This document shows positions 7,227 through 14,285 of a stretch of DNA of 15,194 nucleotides, piece after piece. The stretch comes from an uncultured Eubacteriales bacterium. GTDB lineage: Bacteria; Bacillota; Clostridia; Oscillospirales; QAMX01. Location of the stretch: NCBI GenBank assembly GCA_900551265.1, contig URVL01000042.1, positions 1 through 15,194 of the forward strand, given 5' to 3'. The position numbers were made by a program, and so were the translations under genes. Under the pieces are notes generated by a model that saw nothing but the letters and a program-made list of their open reading frames with translations, was not told where the DNA came from and made no database searches. Positions within the stretch are counted from its first letter, which is position 1; every line of letters begins with the position of its first letter.

Positions 7227-7588
7227 CCCCAACGGCGGCACTATATCAATTTTGGTCATCCTTCGGCATAACTGCATATCCGTCTAACAGGGTGCCGGAA
7301 GATACCGCTTTCCCTTTTATCACATACGAACCGATTATAGCAAATTGGTGGACAGGTGCGGCCGCCACTAGCGTCGTAAATGTCTGGTATCACACAGAAT
7401 CTGAGGCAGTCCCAAACAAAAAGGCAAAAGAAATCAGCGACAGATTGCAAGGAGGTACTACGGTAAAATGCGATGATGGATTTATTTTCCTGTCGCAAGA
7501 CCAGCCTTGGACTCCTTTAGTCGATGAAGCTGACTCGTCAATAGTACGCAGATACACAGTAATAACTATGCAATTTATAACTATTTAA
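7223..7588 (+). CDS. Tail completion / tail-to-head joining protein (gp17-like)
   Basis: 121 residues from ATG 7223. GGGAG lies 8 nt upstream, and a GTG at 7208 is rejected because it lies within the previous gene with no ribosome site. The N-terminal helix (TPTAALYQFWSSFGITAYPS) is followed by VPEDTAFPFITYEP, a strand with WYHTESEAVPNKKA and a C-terminal strand (RRYTVITMQFITI). The FPFITY motif is common in small tail-terminator/completion proteins of the SPP1 gp17 and DUF3168 type, which cap the tail tube before joining the head. Its position directly before the tail tube gene supports this. The family call rests on general pattern and order rather than on a diagnostic motif. Confidence 0.65.
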   Translation: MTPTAALYQFWSSFGITAYPSNRVPEDTAFPFITYEPIIANWWTGAAATSVVNVWYHTESEAVPNKKAKEISDRLQGGTTVKCDDGFIFLSQDQPWTPLVDEADSSIVRRYTVITMQFITI

Positions 7589-7600
7589 TGAGGTGAGCAA

Positions 7601-8176
7601 ATGAAGTATACGCAGGTACCTTCTGACCTTTTCAAAAAAATACAGATTAACGCCGGTATTATTGTATCAGCTTTTGAGCCGGAAACGGGTGCCATAACAG
7701 CAACTAACATCCTCATGGCAACCAGCGGCGGTTGTAGCTTTAGCGCGGAGCCATCCTTTACGGATTTCGGGGAAGACATTGATAATGTGCCTAAAAACAC
7801 GATGGAACTCAAGGAAATCGAATCTATCGAAGTAAAATTATCAGGCACAGCCGTTACAATGGATACCGCACAGGCTAAAAGTTTTATGGCGGCGGCAGAC
7901 GTAGCGGGAAACAAAGTAACACCAAGGGCAGATTTAAAGGCAGAAGATTTTAAGGATATTTGGTGGATTGGCGACTATTCGGACGAAAATTCCGGGGATT
8001 CCGCCGGATTTATCGCAATCAAAATTATGAATGCACTCTCAACGGGCGGATTTAAGATTAAATCAGATGATAAATCCAAAGGAAATTTTGATTTCGAATA
8101 CACAGGACATTACAGCATTAAGAACGCAGAGACAGTACCTTACGAGGTTTATATCAAAACAGGCGAAGCGGCGTAG
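7601..8176 (+). CDS. Major tail (tube) protein
   Basis: 191 residues; the repeating subunit of the non-contractile tail tube. The sequence is beta-rich. It has an N-terminal strand (IQINAGIIVSAFEP), a loop with GGCSFSAEPSFTDFGEDIDN, a segment around DIWWIGDYSDEN, and a final pair of strands (GNFDFEYTGHYSI and VPYEVYIKTG). Size and placement between the completion gene and the chaperone pair are those of siphophage tube proteins. GAGGTGAG gives a strong ribosome site, suiting an abundant product. No extra C-terminal Ig-like domain is present. The stop codon at 8174-8176 overlaps the very strong AGGAGGT ribosome site of the next gene, so the two are likely coupled. Confidence 0.85.
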   Translation: MKYTQVPSDLFKKIQINAGIIVSAFEPETGAITATNILMATSGGCSFSAEPSFTDFGEDIDNVPKNTMELKEIESIEVKLSGTAVTMDTAQAKSFMAAADVAGNKVTPRADLKAEDFKDIWWIGDYSDENSGDSAGFIAIKIMNALSTGGFKIKSDDKSKGNFDFEYTGHYSIKNAETVPYEVYIKTGEAA

Positions 8177-8186
8177 GAGGTAAAGC

Positions 8187-8585
8187 ATGAAATTATCAGA
8201 ATTAACAGCAGAACAGGGTTTAGAAGCCATTGCGAACTCCCTCGAACATATCGGTAACATTGCAGACGATGATGATGCGCTCAGCCTGTGCCAGAAGCTT
8301 GTACCGCAGGAAGGGGAGAAATATATCAAAGTCTTTGCTAGGGGTGCTAAAACAGCTCCTAGGCTGTTAAAAACACACAAAGATGATGTAATTGGAATCT
8401 TAGCAGCGTTTGAATTGCAGAGTGTTGAGGAATACAAGAAAAAGCATAAATTAATGGACATTATCAAAGGCATGGTTGACCTCATCAATGAGCCGGAGGT
8501 ACGTCAGCTTTTTTTCTCAGCGCCAACAAGCGCAGCAGAAGAACCCTCTGGCGATGCGCAGGAGAATACAGAGGAAGAAGCGTAA
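8187..8585 (+). CDS. Tail assembly chaperone, short form (gpG-like)
   Basis: 132 residues, acidic and mostly helical (LSELTAEQGLEAIANSLEHI, then IADDDDALSLCQKL). It sits directly before the tape measure gene, where siphophages encode a chaperone pair that coats the tape measure during tail assembly. The start follows AGGAGGT with a 5-nt spacer, one of the best ribosome sites in the window. After residue 110 the zero-frame tail is low-complexity acidic (AAEEPSGDAQENTEEEA), as often seen when the zero-frame end is dispensable. A slippery heptamer at 8510-8516 within codons 108-110 (Leu-Phe-Phe) allows a -1 shift into the downstream reading frame, giving the long form. The family is recognised by context and frameshift architecture rather than by strong motifs. 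Confidence 0.75.
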   Translation: MKLSELTAEQGLEAIANSLEHIGNIADDDDALSLCQKLVPQEGEKYIKVFARGAKTAPRLLKTHKDDVIGILAAFELQSVEEYKKKHKLMDIIKGMVDLINEPEVRQLFFSAPTSAAEEPSGDAQENTEEEA

Positions 8586-8833
8586 AGGGATTCTTGCTGT
8601 ACGTCAAGGCTAAGATTTTAGACGACACAGAGGAATTAATTTACAAACGATACATGGCCGATGGGCTGAAATATGTAACCGAAAGCATTTCGCAGGCGTT
8701 CGGTGGGAAATATCTCTATGTATCATTTTTTGATTTAATTAATAGCGATAAAAAGCAAACAGTAACAAAGACTGGCGAAGAAATAGCCGCGGACGTCATT
8801 AAAAAAGCCGGATTGGTGGTGATGAGTGATTGA
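8187..8833 (+). CDS. Tail assembly chaperone, -1 frameshift fusion (gpGT-like)
   Basis: Predicted long product of about 215 residues: residues 1-110 of the short chaperone, then, after a -1 slip at T TTT TTC (8510-8516), 105 codons in the other frame ending at TGA 8831-8833. That frame is open from 8492 (a TGA lies at 8489-8491) to the stop, so it spans the slip site. The joining segment begins LSANKRSRRTLWRCAG and is Arg-rich, unlike the acidic zero-frame end. It leads into a structured domain (FLLYVKAKILDDTEELIYKR and on). Programmed frameshifting in this gene pair is well established for lambda G/GT and many other tailed phages. In those systems the long form bridges the tape measure and the tail tube protein. 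Here the product is inferred from sequence. Confidence 0.8.
8495..8516 (+). promoter_or_regulatory. Programmed -1 ribosomal frameshift signal
   Basis: The heptamer T TTT TTC at 8510-8516 is in the correct phase (zero-frame codons CTT TTT TTC) for a -1 shift into the frame that stops at 8831. A perfect Shine-Dalgarno-like GGAGGT at 8495-8500 ends 9 nt before it, close to the spacing of the stimulatory element in E. coli dnaX. Downstream are two possible stems: GCGC 8520-8523 with GCGC 8530-8533, and CCTCTG 8545-8550 with CAGAGG 8569-8574. Their role is uncertain. Confidence 0.78.
8594..8833 (+). CDS. Second-frame (T-like) chaperone domain; unlikely to be an independent gene
   Basis: Read from TTG 8594 this frame gives 79 residues (LYVKAKILDDTEELIYKRYM and on) with a helical C-terminal end GEEIAADVIKKAG. 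Independent initiation looks poor. The only purine-rich element (AAAGGGA, 8584-8590) leaves just 3 nt before the TTG, and the first in-frame ATG falls about 20 codons later. The frame is already open upstream through the slippery heptamer, so this stretch is best explained as the T-like domain of the frameshift fusion. A gene caller without frameshift awareness would show it as a separate small hypothetical protein. Its last codons overlap the tape measure start (TTGA at 8830-8833), so translation of the fusion would couple to the tape measure. Confidence 0.6.
   Translation: MLYVKAKILDDTEELIYKRYMADGLKYVTESISQAFGGKYLYVSFFDLINSDKKQTVTKTGEEIAADVIKKAGLVVMSD
8814..8823 (+). promoter_or_regulatory. 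Ribosome binding site deciding the tape measure start
   Basis: TGGTGGTGAT matches 8 of 10 positions of AGGAGGTGAT and lies 10 nt (from its second GG) before TTG 8830. The alternative GTG 8836 and ATG 8839 are 16 and 19 nt away. Confidence 0.45.
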
Positions 8834-11154
8834 ATGTGATGGAATTGTTTGTCACTCTGGCAATCAAAGACACCGCATATAAGCAGGGGCTGAAAGACGC
8901 AGAAGGTAACGCCAGCTCGTCCACATCAAAAATTGGCGGGGCATTTAAAGCGGTCGGGAAAGTAGCTAAAACAGCTATGGTGGCCGGCTCTGCTGCCGCC
9001 GTTGCATTTACAAAAACATCAATAGATGCCGGAATGAATTTTGATACTGCAATGTCTCAGGTAGCAGCTACCATGGGAACAACCGTAGACAAAATAGGGA
9101 ACGTCAAAGCCAAGGCTGAGGAAATGGGGCGCACAACAAAGTACACCGCAACGGAAGCGGCGGAAGGAATGAATATCCTTGCTCAGGCTGGCTTGTCGGC
9201 GGATGAGCAGATTAGCGGTATCGGAACGGTACTTAACCTTGCCTCTGCCGGTGCTATGAGTCTGGAAGAATCGGCATCATATACTGCCGGAGCTGTAAAA
9301 GGCTTTGGTGACTCGATGAGTAACGCATCTTACTATGCCGATTTGATGGCAAAGGGTGCTACTCTTGCTAATACGGACGTAAGAGGCCTTGGAGAGGCTT
9401 TTTCCGGTTCTGCTGCCACAGCGAAAAACTACGGTCAAGCGGCGGACAGTGTCACGCTTTCCTTACTTCGCTTGGCAGAGCAGAACGTGACAGGCTCCGA
9501 GGCATCTACGGCATTAAATAGGGCAATGGCGGACTTATATACTCCGACTGATGATGCATCAAAAGCTTTAGATCAGTTAGGTGTATCCGCCTATAAGTCA
9601 AACGGCGAGGCAAAAGATTTTAACGACCTCGTAGACGAGCTTAATGGCTCTTTGCAGGGTATGACAGCGGAACAAAAAAACAATGCTCTTGCAACGATTT
9701 TTACAACGCAAGGCTTACAGGCGTTTAATAAAATGACCGCATCGAGTGATGCGACTGTGCAAAAATTTTGGAAAGGAATACAGGATTCTTCCGGCTCCGC
9801 AGCACAACAGGCGGCTACGCAGTTAGATAATTTGCAGGGCGACATAACCTTGCTATCTAGCGCCACAGAAGGCCTGCAACTTGCTTTTTATAATACCTTT
9901 TCGGGTACTATCCGTGGTGCCATCAAAGGTATAACAAGCGAGGTTAGTGGATTAGCTGAGGCGATGGAATCTGGCGGCATAAGCGGCGCCCTTTCCAAAC
10001 TGGCGCAAGATGCGATTAATTTTAGCGGCCAGTTGCCGGGGCTGACAAAAATCGGCGGCGACCTCATAAACGGTTTAATTTCAAGCGTTACTCAAAATTC
10101 TGGCAGTATTACAACTGCTGTCAGCCAACTGTTAAATAATCTTGCCTCTACGATTTCCACAGGGCTAAATGTATTTACATCGGTCGGAGTTAATTTGCTG
10201 ACGACTATCGCTAACGGCATGACTCAGGGCATCCCGACCTTTTTGGGGCAGGCGTTGCCGATGCTGACACAATTTACAGAGTCATTGAGGAGCAACGCAG
10301 GCAAATTGATAAATGCAGGCCTGACACTTATCCAGAATATTGCTCAAGGGCTGATTAATTCTATTCCTGTATTGATTGCATATGTACCTACAATCATAAC
10401 GAATTTGGCTGGCATTATTAACGATAATGCGCCAAAAATCCTTGCAACAGGAGTAACAATCATAACAAATTTAGCGATTGGCTTAGTTCGTGCGATTCCG
10501 TTATTAATTGCTAATTTACCGAAGATTATCACAGCAATCGTAAGCGTATTTACAGCGTTTAACTGGTTTTCGCTTGGTAAAAACATTGTTACCGGCATAA
10601 TAAAAGGGGTCAAAAATCTCCCTTCTCTTTTAAAGGGTGCCGCTAAAAATGCTGTAAACGGATTCAAGGGAGCATTTAAGGGAAATGGTATTTTATCGGC
10701 TGTAAAAGGAGCATTTACTAAGATACCATCGGCTGTTAAAAGTATCTTTACTAAGGCAGTATCCCTTGTAAAAAGCTTCCCTGGACGGTTTAAGAGCGTC
10801 TTAAAGTTTAGCTGGTCTCTTCCACACCTAAACCTACCGCACCTGAGTGTTTCCGGCGGAAAAGCTCCGTTCGGTATTGGGGGAAAGGGTTCCCTGCCAT
10901 CATTCCACATTAGCTGGTATAAAAAAGCCATGGAAAGCCCATATGTATTTTCTGATGCCACCTTGTTTGGAGCAGGAGAAGCAGGAGACGAGATGCTGTA
11001 CGGTCGTAGCAGACTGATGAACGATATCAAAGAGGCAACACAGGGAACGAAAAACGATGTAACTATTAATGTAACTGTAAACGGTGCAGATAACCCGGAA
11101 GAATGGGGAAGAAGAATGGCAAGTGAGCTTAGAAGGCAGGTGAAAATGGCATAA
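8830..11154 (+). CDS. Tail tape measure protein
   Basis: 774 residues; sets tail length and helps eject DNA. The TTG start overlaps the previous stop (TTGA) and yields MNVMELFVTLAIKDTAYKQG, an opening common in tape measures; ATG 8839 is the alternative. A hydrophobic Ala/Val-rich segment (about 45-62) precedes a TP901-type core domain (about 70-400) that includes TKYTATEAAEGMNILAQAGL and LEESASYTAGAVKGFGDSM. Residues about 409-584 are four hydrophobic 44-residue repeats, likely membrane-active. The C-terminal part has ISWYKKAM and LFGAGEAGDEMLYGRSRL, usual near the end of these proteins. No peptidase or transglycosylase domain is seen. Using the known scaling of about 0.15 nm per residue, the tail would be roughly 115 nm long (estimate). 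The stop overlaps the next ATG by one base. Confidence 0.92.
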   Translation: MNVMELFVTLAIKDTAYKQGLKDAEGNASSSTSKIGGAFKAVGKVAKTAMVAGSAAAVAFTKTSIDAGMNFDTAMSQVAATMGTTVDKIGNVKAKAEEMGRTTKYTATEAAEGMNILAQAGLSADEQISGIGTVLNLASAGAMSLEESASYTAGAVKGFGDSMSNASYYADLMAKGATLANTDVRGLGEAFSGSAATAKNYGQAADSVTLSLLRLAEQNVTGSEASTALNRAMADLYTPTDDASKALDQLGVSAYKSNGEAKDFNDLVDELNGSLQGMTAEQKNNALATIFTTQGLQAFNKMTASSDATVQKFWKGIQDSSGSAAQQAATQLDNLQGDITLLSSATEGLQLAFYNTFSGTIRGAIKGITSEVSGLAEAMESGGISGALSKLAQDAINFSGQLPGLTKIGGDLINGLISSVTQNSGSITTAVSQLLNNLASTISTGLNVFTSVGVNLLTTIANGMTQGIPTFLGQALPMLTQFTESLRSNAGKLINAGLTLIQNIAQGLINSIPVLIAYVPTIITNLAGIINDNAPKILATGVTIITNLAIGLVRAIPLLIANLPKIITAIVSVFTAFNWFSLGKNIVTGIIKGVKNLPSLLKGAAKNAVNGFKGAFKGNGILSAVKGAFTKIPSAVKSIFTKAVSLVKSFPGRFKSVLKFSWSLPHLNLPHLSVSGGKAPFGIGGKGSLPSFHISWYKKAMESPYVFSDATLFGAGEAGDEMLYGRSRLMNDIKEATQGTKNDVTINVTVNGADNPEEWGRRMASELRRQVKMA
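10054..10581 (+). repeat. Four in-register 132-nt (44-residue) repeats in the tape measure gene
   Basis: Units start at 10054, 10186, 10318 and 10450, each exactly 132 nt apart and in frame. They open GGDLINGLISSV, GVNLLTTIANGMTQGIP, GLTLIQNIAQGLINSIP and GVTIITNLAIGLVRAIP. Units 2-4 are the most alike in protein; DNA identity is low, so the repeat is old. A degenerate fifth opening (GKNIVTGIIKGV) follows two residues out of register. The length of 44 equals four 11-residue helical steps. Confidence 0.7.
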
Positions 11155-14100
11155 TGGCAAAGAAAAAGAAAAAGTCTGCTGCTCCTAGCGGTCTGTCTAT
11201 ATCGAGAGACGGTTTGAAATTTACAATATCTTGGAAAATACCGGCGAAAAAATATGAGGATGGACAGTGGCTATGGTATCGTCTACATACAAAAAACGCC
11301 GGTGCTTCTAAATGGGATTGGACAAAGTGGAAGAAAATAAATGTAGGAAAATCAGCAACTAAAAAAACGGTAGCACTTAATGCAAAAAATTATTATCCTG
11401 TCTCATCAAAATTATTAAACGCGATAGAATTTAAGGTAAAGGGCAAAACAAAAAGTGATAAAAAGCATACCTATACAGCCGCACATTCCACAAAGACATT
11501 TACCATTTATGCACCAAATGCCCCTTCCGTTTCTTATTCTCTTGATGATACTGGCGCAAATAAAGGTACATTTACTTGGAATACCTCATACGAGGCAAAT
11601 GATGCAAGGCATTTTGCAAGGACGCAGGTACAGACCGCATTAATGACAAACTATAAGGGCGCCATTGCAAACGCTCGCTTTACCAATGCATCCTATACGG
11701 GAGCGTCTGGCACATGGGCGATAACAGAGGATGGTTCCCCGACACAAAACAAGACATTTTGCCGTATTGTAAGGGCAAAATCGAGAGGGTGTGCCGGAGA
11801 TTCCGGTTGGAGCTATGCATACCATTATTACAGCATCCCAGAGCGTCCAAATATACAGAGTACAGGGAGCAAAGAGATAGGCTCCTCTAGCCGCTATGTA
11901 TGGGCAAACTGGGTGCAGGCATCGCCGCGGGACCGCCCTGTGGATTCTATGGAGTTACAATATGCCATAGACACGCCGGAAAGCGGAGAGAGGTATACCG
12001 GCACATCATGGAGTACAGGAGTAACCGTTGCGTACCATGATTATACGGTGTCAGCAGATTTTAACACAGACGATGGCATAGCGGAAGACCAGATTATGTG
12101 GACAAGAGTGCAAAGTACGCACGATAAAAAATATGCATACTCTGAGCCACGAGTAGCGGCGCGAGGGGCTTTAAAATCCCCGTCATTTGATACGGTATCG
12201 GCAACAGGAACAACACTTATCATCAATAACGTTGAGCGAAATACGGAGGTTCCTGACGCCAAAACAGCAATCTGGATGAAAATAGACAACGAGGAAAAAG
12301 GTATTATCGCGATCACCGACAAAGAAGGGACAATCACAGTTACGTGTCCGGACGTGTCCGGCGGCGCTGAATACCAGATTGCCCTCAAGAATTTTACCGG
12401 AACTTCTGCACCTCAAAACGGAGCATCTGGCATCACCTACAAACTTAGCCCCCTCATGCAGTCAGGGTGGGTTTACTCGGAAACAAGAAAGATTGCAGTC
12501 CCACCGAAAAATATAACTGCAATGGCAGTGGCATCTGATACCGTGGAACTAACATGGGATTGGTCGTGGAAAAATGCAGATGCGGCTACCATTGCGTGGG
12601 CAGACCATGAGGACGCATGGATTAGTACGGACGCCCCAACTACTTATGATGTAGAGGACAAGGAAACAACGTGGCATATCGGGTCCCTGGAATCGGCAAA
12701 AACATATTATTTCCGCGTAAGATTGCGGGATACGTCCGGGGACGAAGAAGTGCTATCTCCTTGGTCTGATACGGTTTCCGTATCACTGAGCGAGACACCA
12801 ACAACACCTACATTAGCAACAACAGAAAACTATCTTAGTATGGACGACACAGTTATTTGTAGTGTCGGCTATACCGGAAACAGCAAAGCGAGCATAAAAA
12901 TAGCGGAAGCGGTTAACGATGAGCCAGTTAAAGGCAAAGATGGAAACGTCGTTGTTTTAATGATGTCTTCCGGCATGGAGACATTATCGGAAACTATTGA
13001 AAACATTAATAAAATCTATACTGCAAGTGGCCTTTTGAGCAATCTATGGAATGTAGGAGAAATCCATTATTTAAAAGCAATGGTTACAGCACAGGGAGGC
13101 AAGGAAGGGGCATGGTCAGATTCTGTGGCTGTTGAAATTGTTGCAAAACCTGCGATAAACAGCGTGACAACAAATCTTGTTTCGGAATCAACTGCATATA
13201 ATTCTGGCGATGTTACCACGGAAACAAGCGACCAGACAGTACCAGAATCATCGGAAGGTACAACAAATTATTTAGAGCAGCTACCATTAACAATAGTCCC
13301 TTCCTTCGGGGATTCTGCTGGCACAGCAAAAGTAACGATTGTCAGGGACGAGGATTATTATATTCTGCGCCCGGACGGATTAAAGGAACAACATTTTGCC
13401 AATGAAATTATTGCTAGTTTTACTGGCAGTGAAACAGACAGCTATGCTATTGGCTTAAGCGACCTGATCGGGCAGATGGATGACGGTGCAAGGTACAGCA
13501 TACAGATTGCATTTACAGACATTTATGACCATGTGGCAGAAAAAAAGATACCGTTTGTTGTACGGTGGAAACACCAGCCGGAAGTACCAACGGCCACTGT
13601 AAATACGATTGCAGACAACAAAACAGCGAGTATTGTTGTTGCTAAACCAACCACATATGCTGATGGGGATACATTCGACTTGTATCGGATGAGTGTAGAC
13701 AGAGCAGAATTGATTCTGGAAAATGGGGTTTATGGACAGAAATATGTTGACCCATACCCGGCGTTAAATGAGTACGGCGGCATACTGGTTGTAAATAAAA
13801 CTGCCAACGGTGACTATATAACGTCAGATAGTTCGTTTGCGTGGTTATATAGCGATTTTTCCATCGAATATAAAAAGGCAATCATTGATTTTGACGGTGA
13901 ATCTATCGAAATCCAGTATAACCTTGATTTAGATAATTCGTGGGATAAAGATTTTGAGAGGACAGTATACCTTGGGGGCTCTGTGCAAGGCGATTGGAAC
14001 CCTGCGATCACTCGCGATTTAAAAATTGATGCAGTAAGTATCTCACTGACAGAACCAACGATGATTGAGCAAATGAGACGGCTCGCAACGTATCCCGGAA

Positions 14101-14285
14101 TATGTCACGTTAGGACACCAGATGGTTCATCGTTTTCCTGCGATATACAGGTGTCGGAGAAAAAAGACCACGATAATAAAATGAGGACAGATTTCTCATT
14201 AACGATAAAAAAAGTGGATTCGGAAGAACTGGATGCTGTGACGGAAGAACAGTGGAACGCAGAGCATCCTAATGAGGTGGCGTGA
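11154..14285 (+). CDS. Large distal tail protein with FN3-type domains
   Basis: 1043 residues. The N-terminus is a Lys run (MAKKKKKSAAPSG) leading into a beta-sandwich (about 12-115). Further beta modules follow near 119-225, 228-335 and 338-445. The clearest fibronectin type III domain is at about 450-545 (VELTWDWSWKNADAATIAWA, then TYYFRVRLRDTSG). More beta modules follow, broken by a Ser/Thr-rich linker at about 672-705. The last 140 residues look different, with VYLGGSVQGDWNPAITRDLK, MIEQMRRLATYPGICHVRTP and FSCDIQVSEK. This resembles the C-terminal domain of phage minor tail proteins that join the tail tip. Position between the tape measure and a hub-like gene suggests a tail-tip or upper fibre role, possibly binding surface sugars. 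No enzyme motif is seen. It starts by TAATG overlap. Function is inferred from architecture and position. Confidence 0.7.
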   Translation: MAKKKKKSAAPSGLSISRDGLKFTISWKIPAKKYEDGQWLWYRLHTKNAGASKWDWTKWKKINVGKSATKKTVALNAKNYYPVSSKLLNAIEFKVKGKTKSDKKHTYTAAHSTKTFTIYAPNAPSVSYSLDDTGANKGTFTWNTSYEANDARHFARTQVQTALMTNYKGAIANARFTNASYTGASGTWAITEDGSPTQNKTFCRIVRAKSRGCAGDSGWSYAYHYYSIPERPNIQSTGSKEIGSSSRYVWANWVQASPRDRPVDSMELQYAIDTPESGERYTGTSWSTGVTVAYHDYTVSADFNTDDGIAEDQIMWTRVQSTHDKKYAYSEPRVAARGALKSPSFDTVSATGTTLIINNVERNTEVPDAKTAIWMKIDNEEKGIIAITDKEGTITVTCPDVSGGAEYQIALKNFTGTSAPQNGASGITYKLSPLMQSGWVYSETRKIAVPPKNITAMAVASDTVELTWDWSWKNADAATIAWADHEDAWISTDAPTTYDVEDKETTWHIGSLESAKTYYFRVRLRDTSGDEEVLSPWSDTVSVSLSETPTTPTLATTENYLSMDDTVICSVGYTGNSKASIKIAEAVNDEPVKGKDGNVVVLMMSSGMETLSETIENINKIYTASGLLSNLWNVGEIHYLKAMVTAQGGKEGAWSDSVAVEIVAKPAINSVTTNLVSESTAYNSGDVTTETSDQTVPESSEGTTNYLEQLPLTIVPSFGDSAGTAKVTIVRDEDYYILRPDGLKEQHFANEIIASFTGSETDSYAIGLSDLIGQMDDGARYSIQIAFTDIYDHVAEKKIPFVVRWKHQPEVPTATVNTIADNKTASIVVAKPTTYADGDTFDLYRMSVDRAELILENGVYGQKYVDPYPALNEYGGILVVNKTANGDYITSDSSFAWLYSDFSIEYKKAIIDFDGESIEIQYNLDLDNSWDKDFERTVYLGGSVQGDWNPAITRDLKIDAVSISLTEPTMIEQMRRLATYPGICHVRTPDGSSFSCDIQVSEKKDHDNKMRTDFSLTIKKVDSEELDAVTEEQWNAEHPNEVA

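Noticed and set aside
8063..8488. Antisense open frame of 141 codons across the tail tube and chaperone genes
   Set aside because: Shadow of two well-supported genes, with no promoter, ribosome site or family features.
10344..11030. Long antisense open frame (228 codons) opposite the tape measure gene
   Set aside because: It mirrors the repetitive, codon-biased hydrophobic region, has no convincing ribosome site or family features, and lies fully inside a certain gene on the other strand.
14206..14215. A-run slippery-like site near the end of the FN3 protein gene, in phase with the next gene's frame
   Set aside because: A TAA at 14270-14272 in that frame blocks any fusion with the downstream hub gene.
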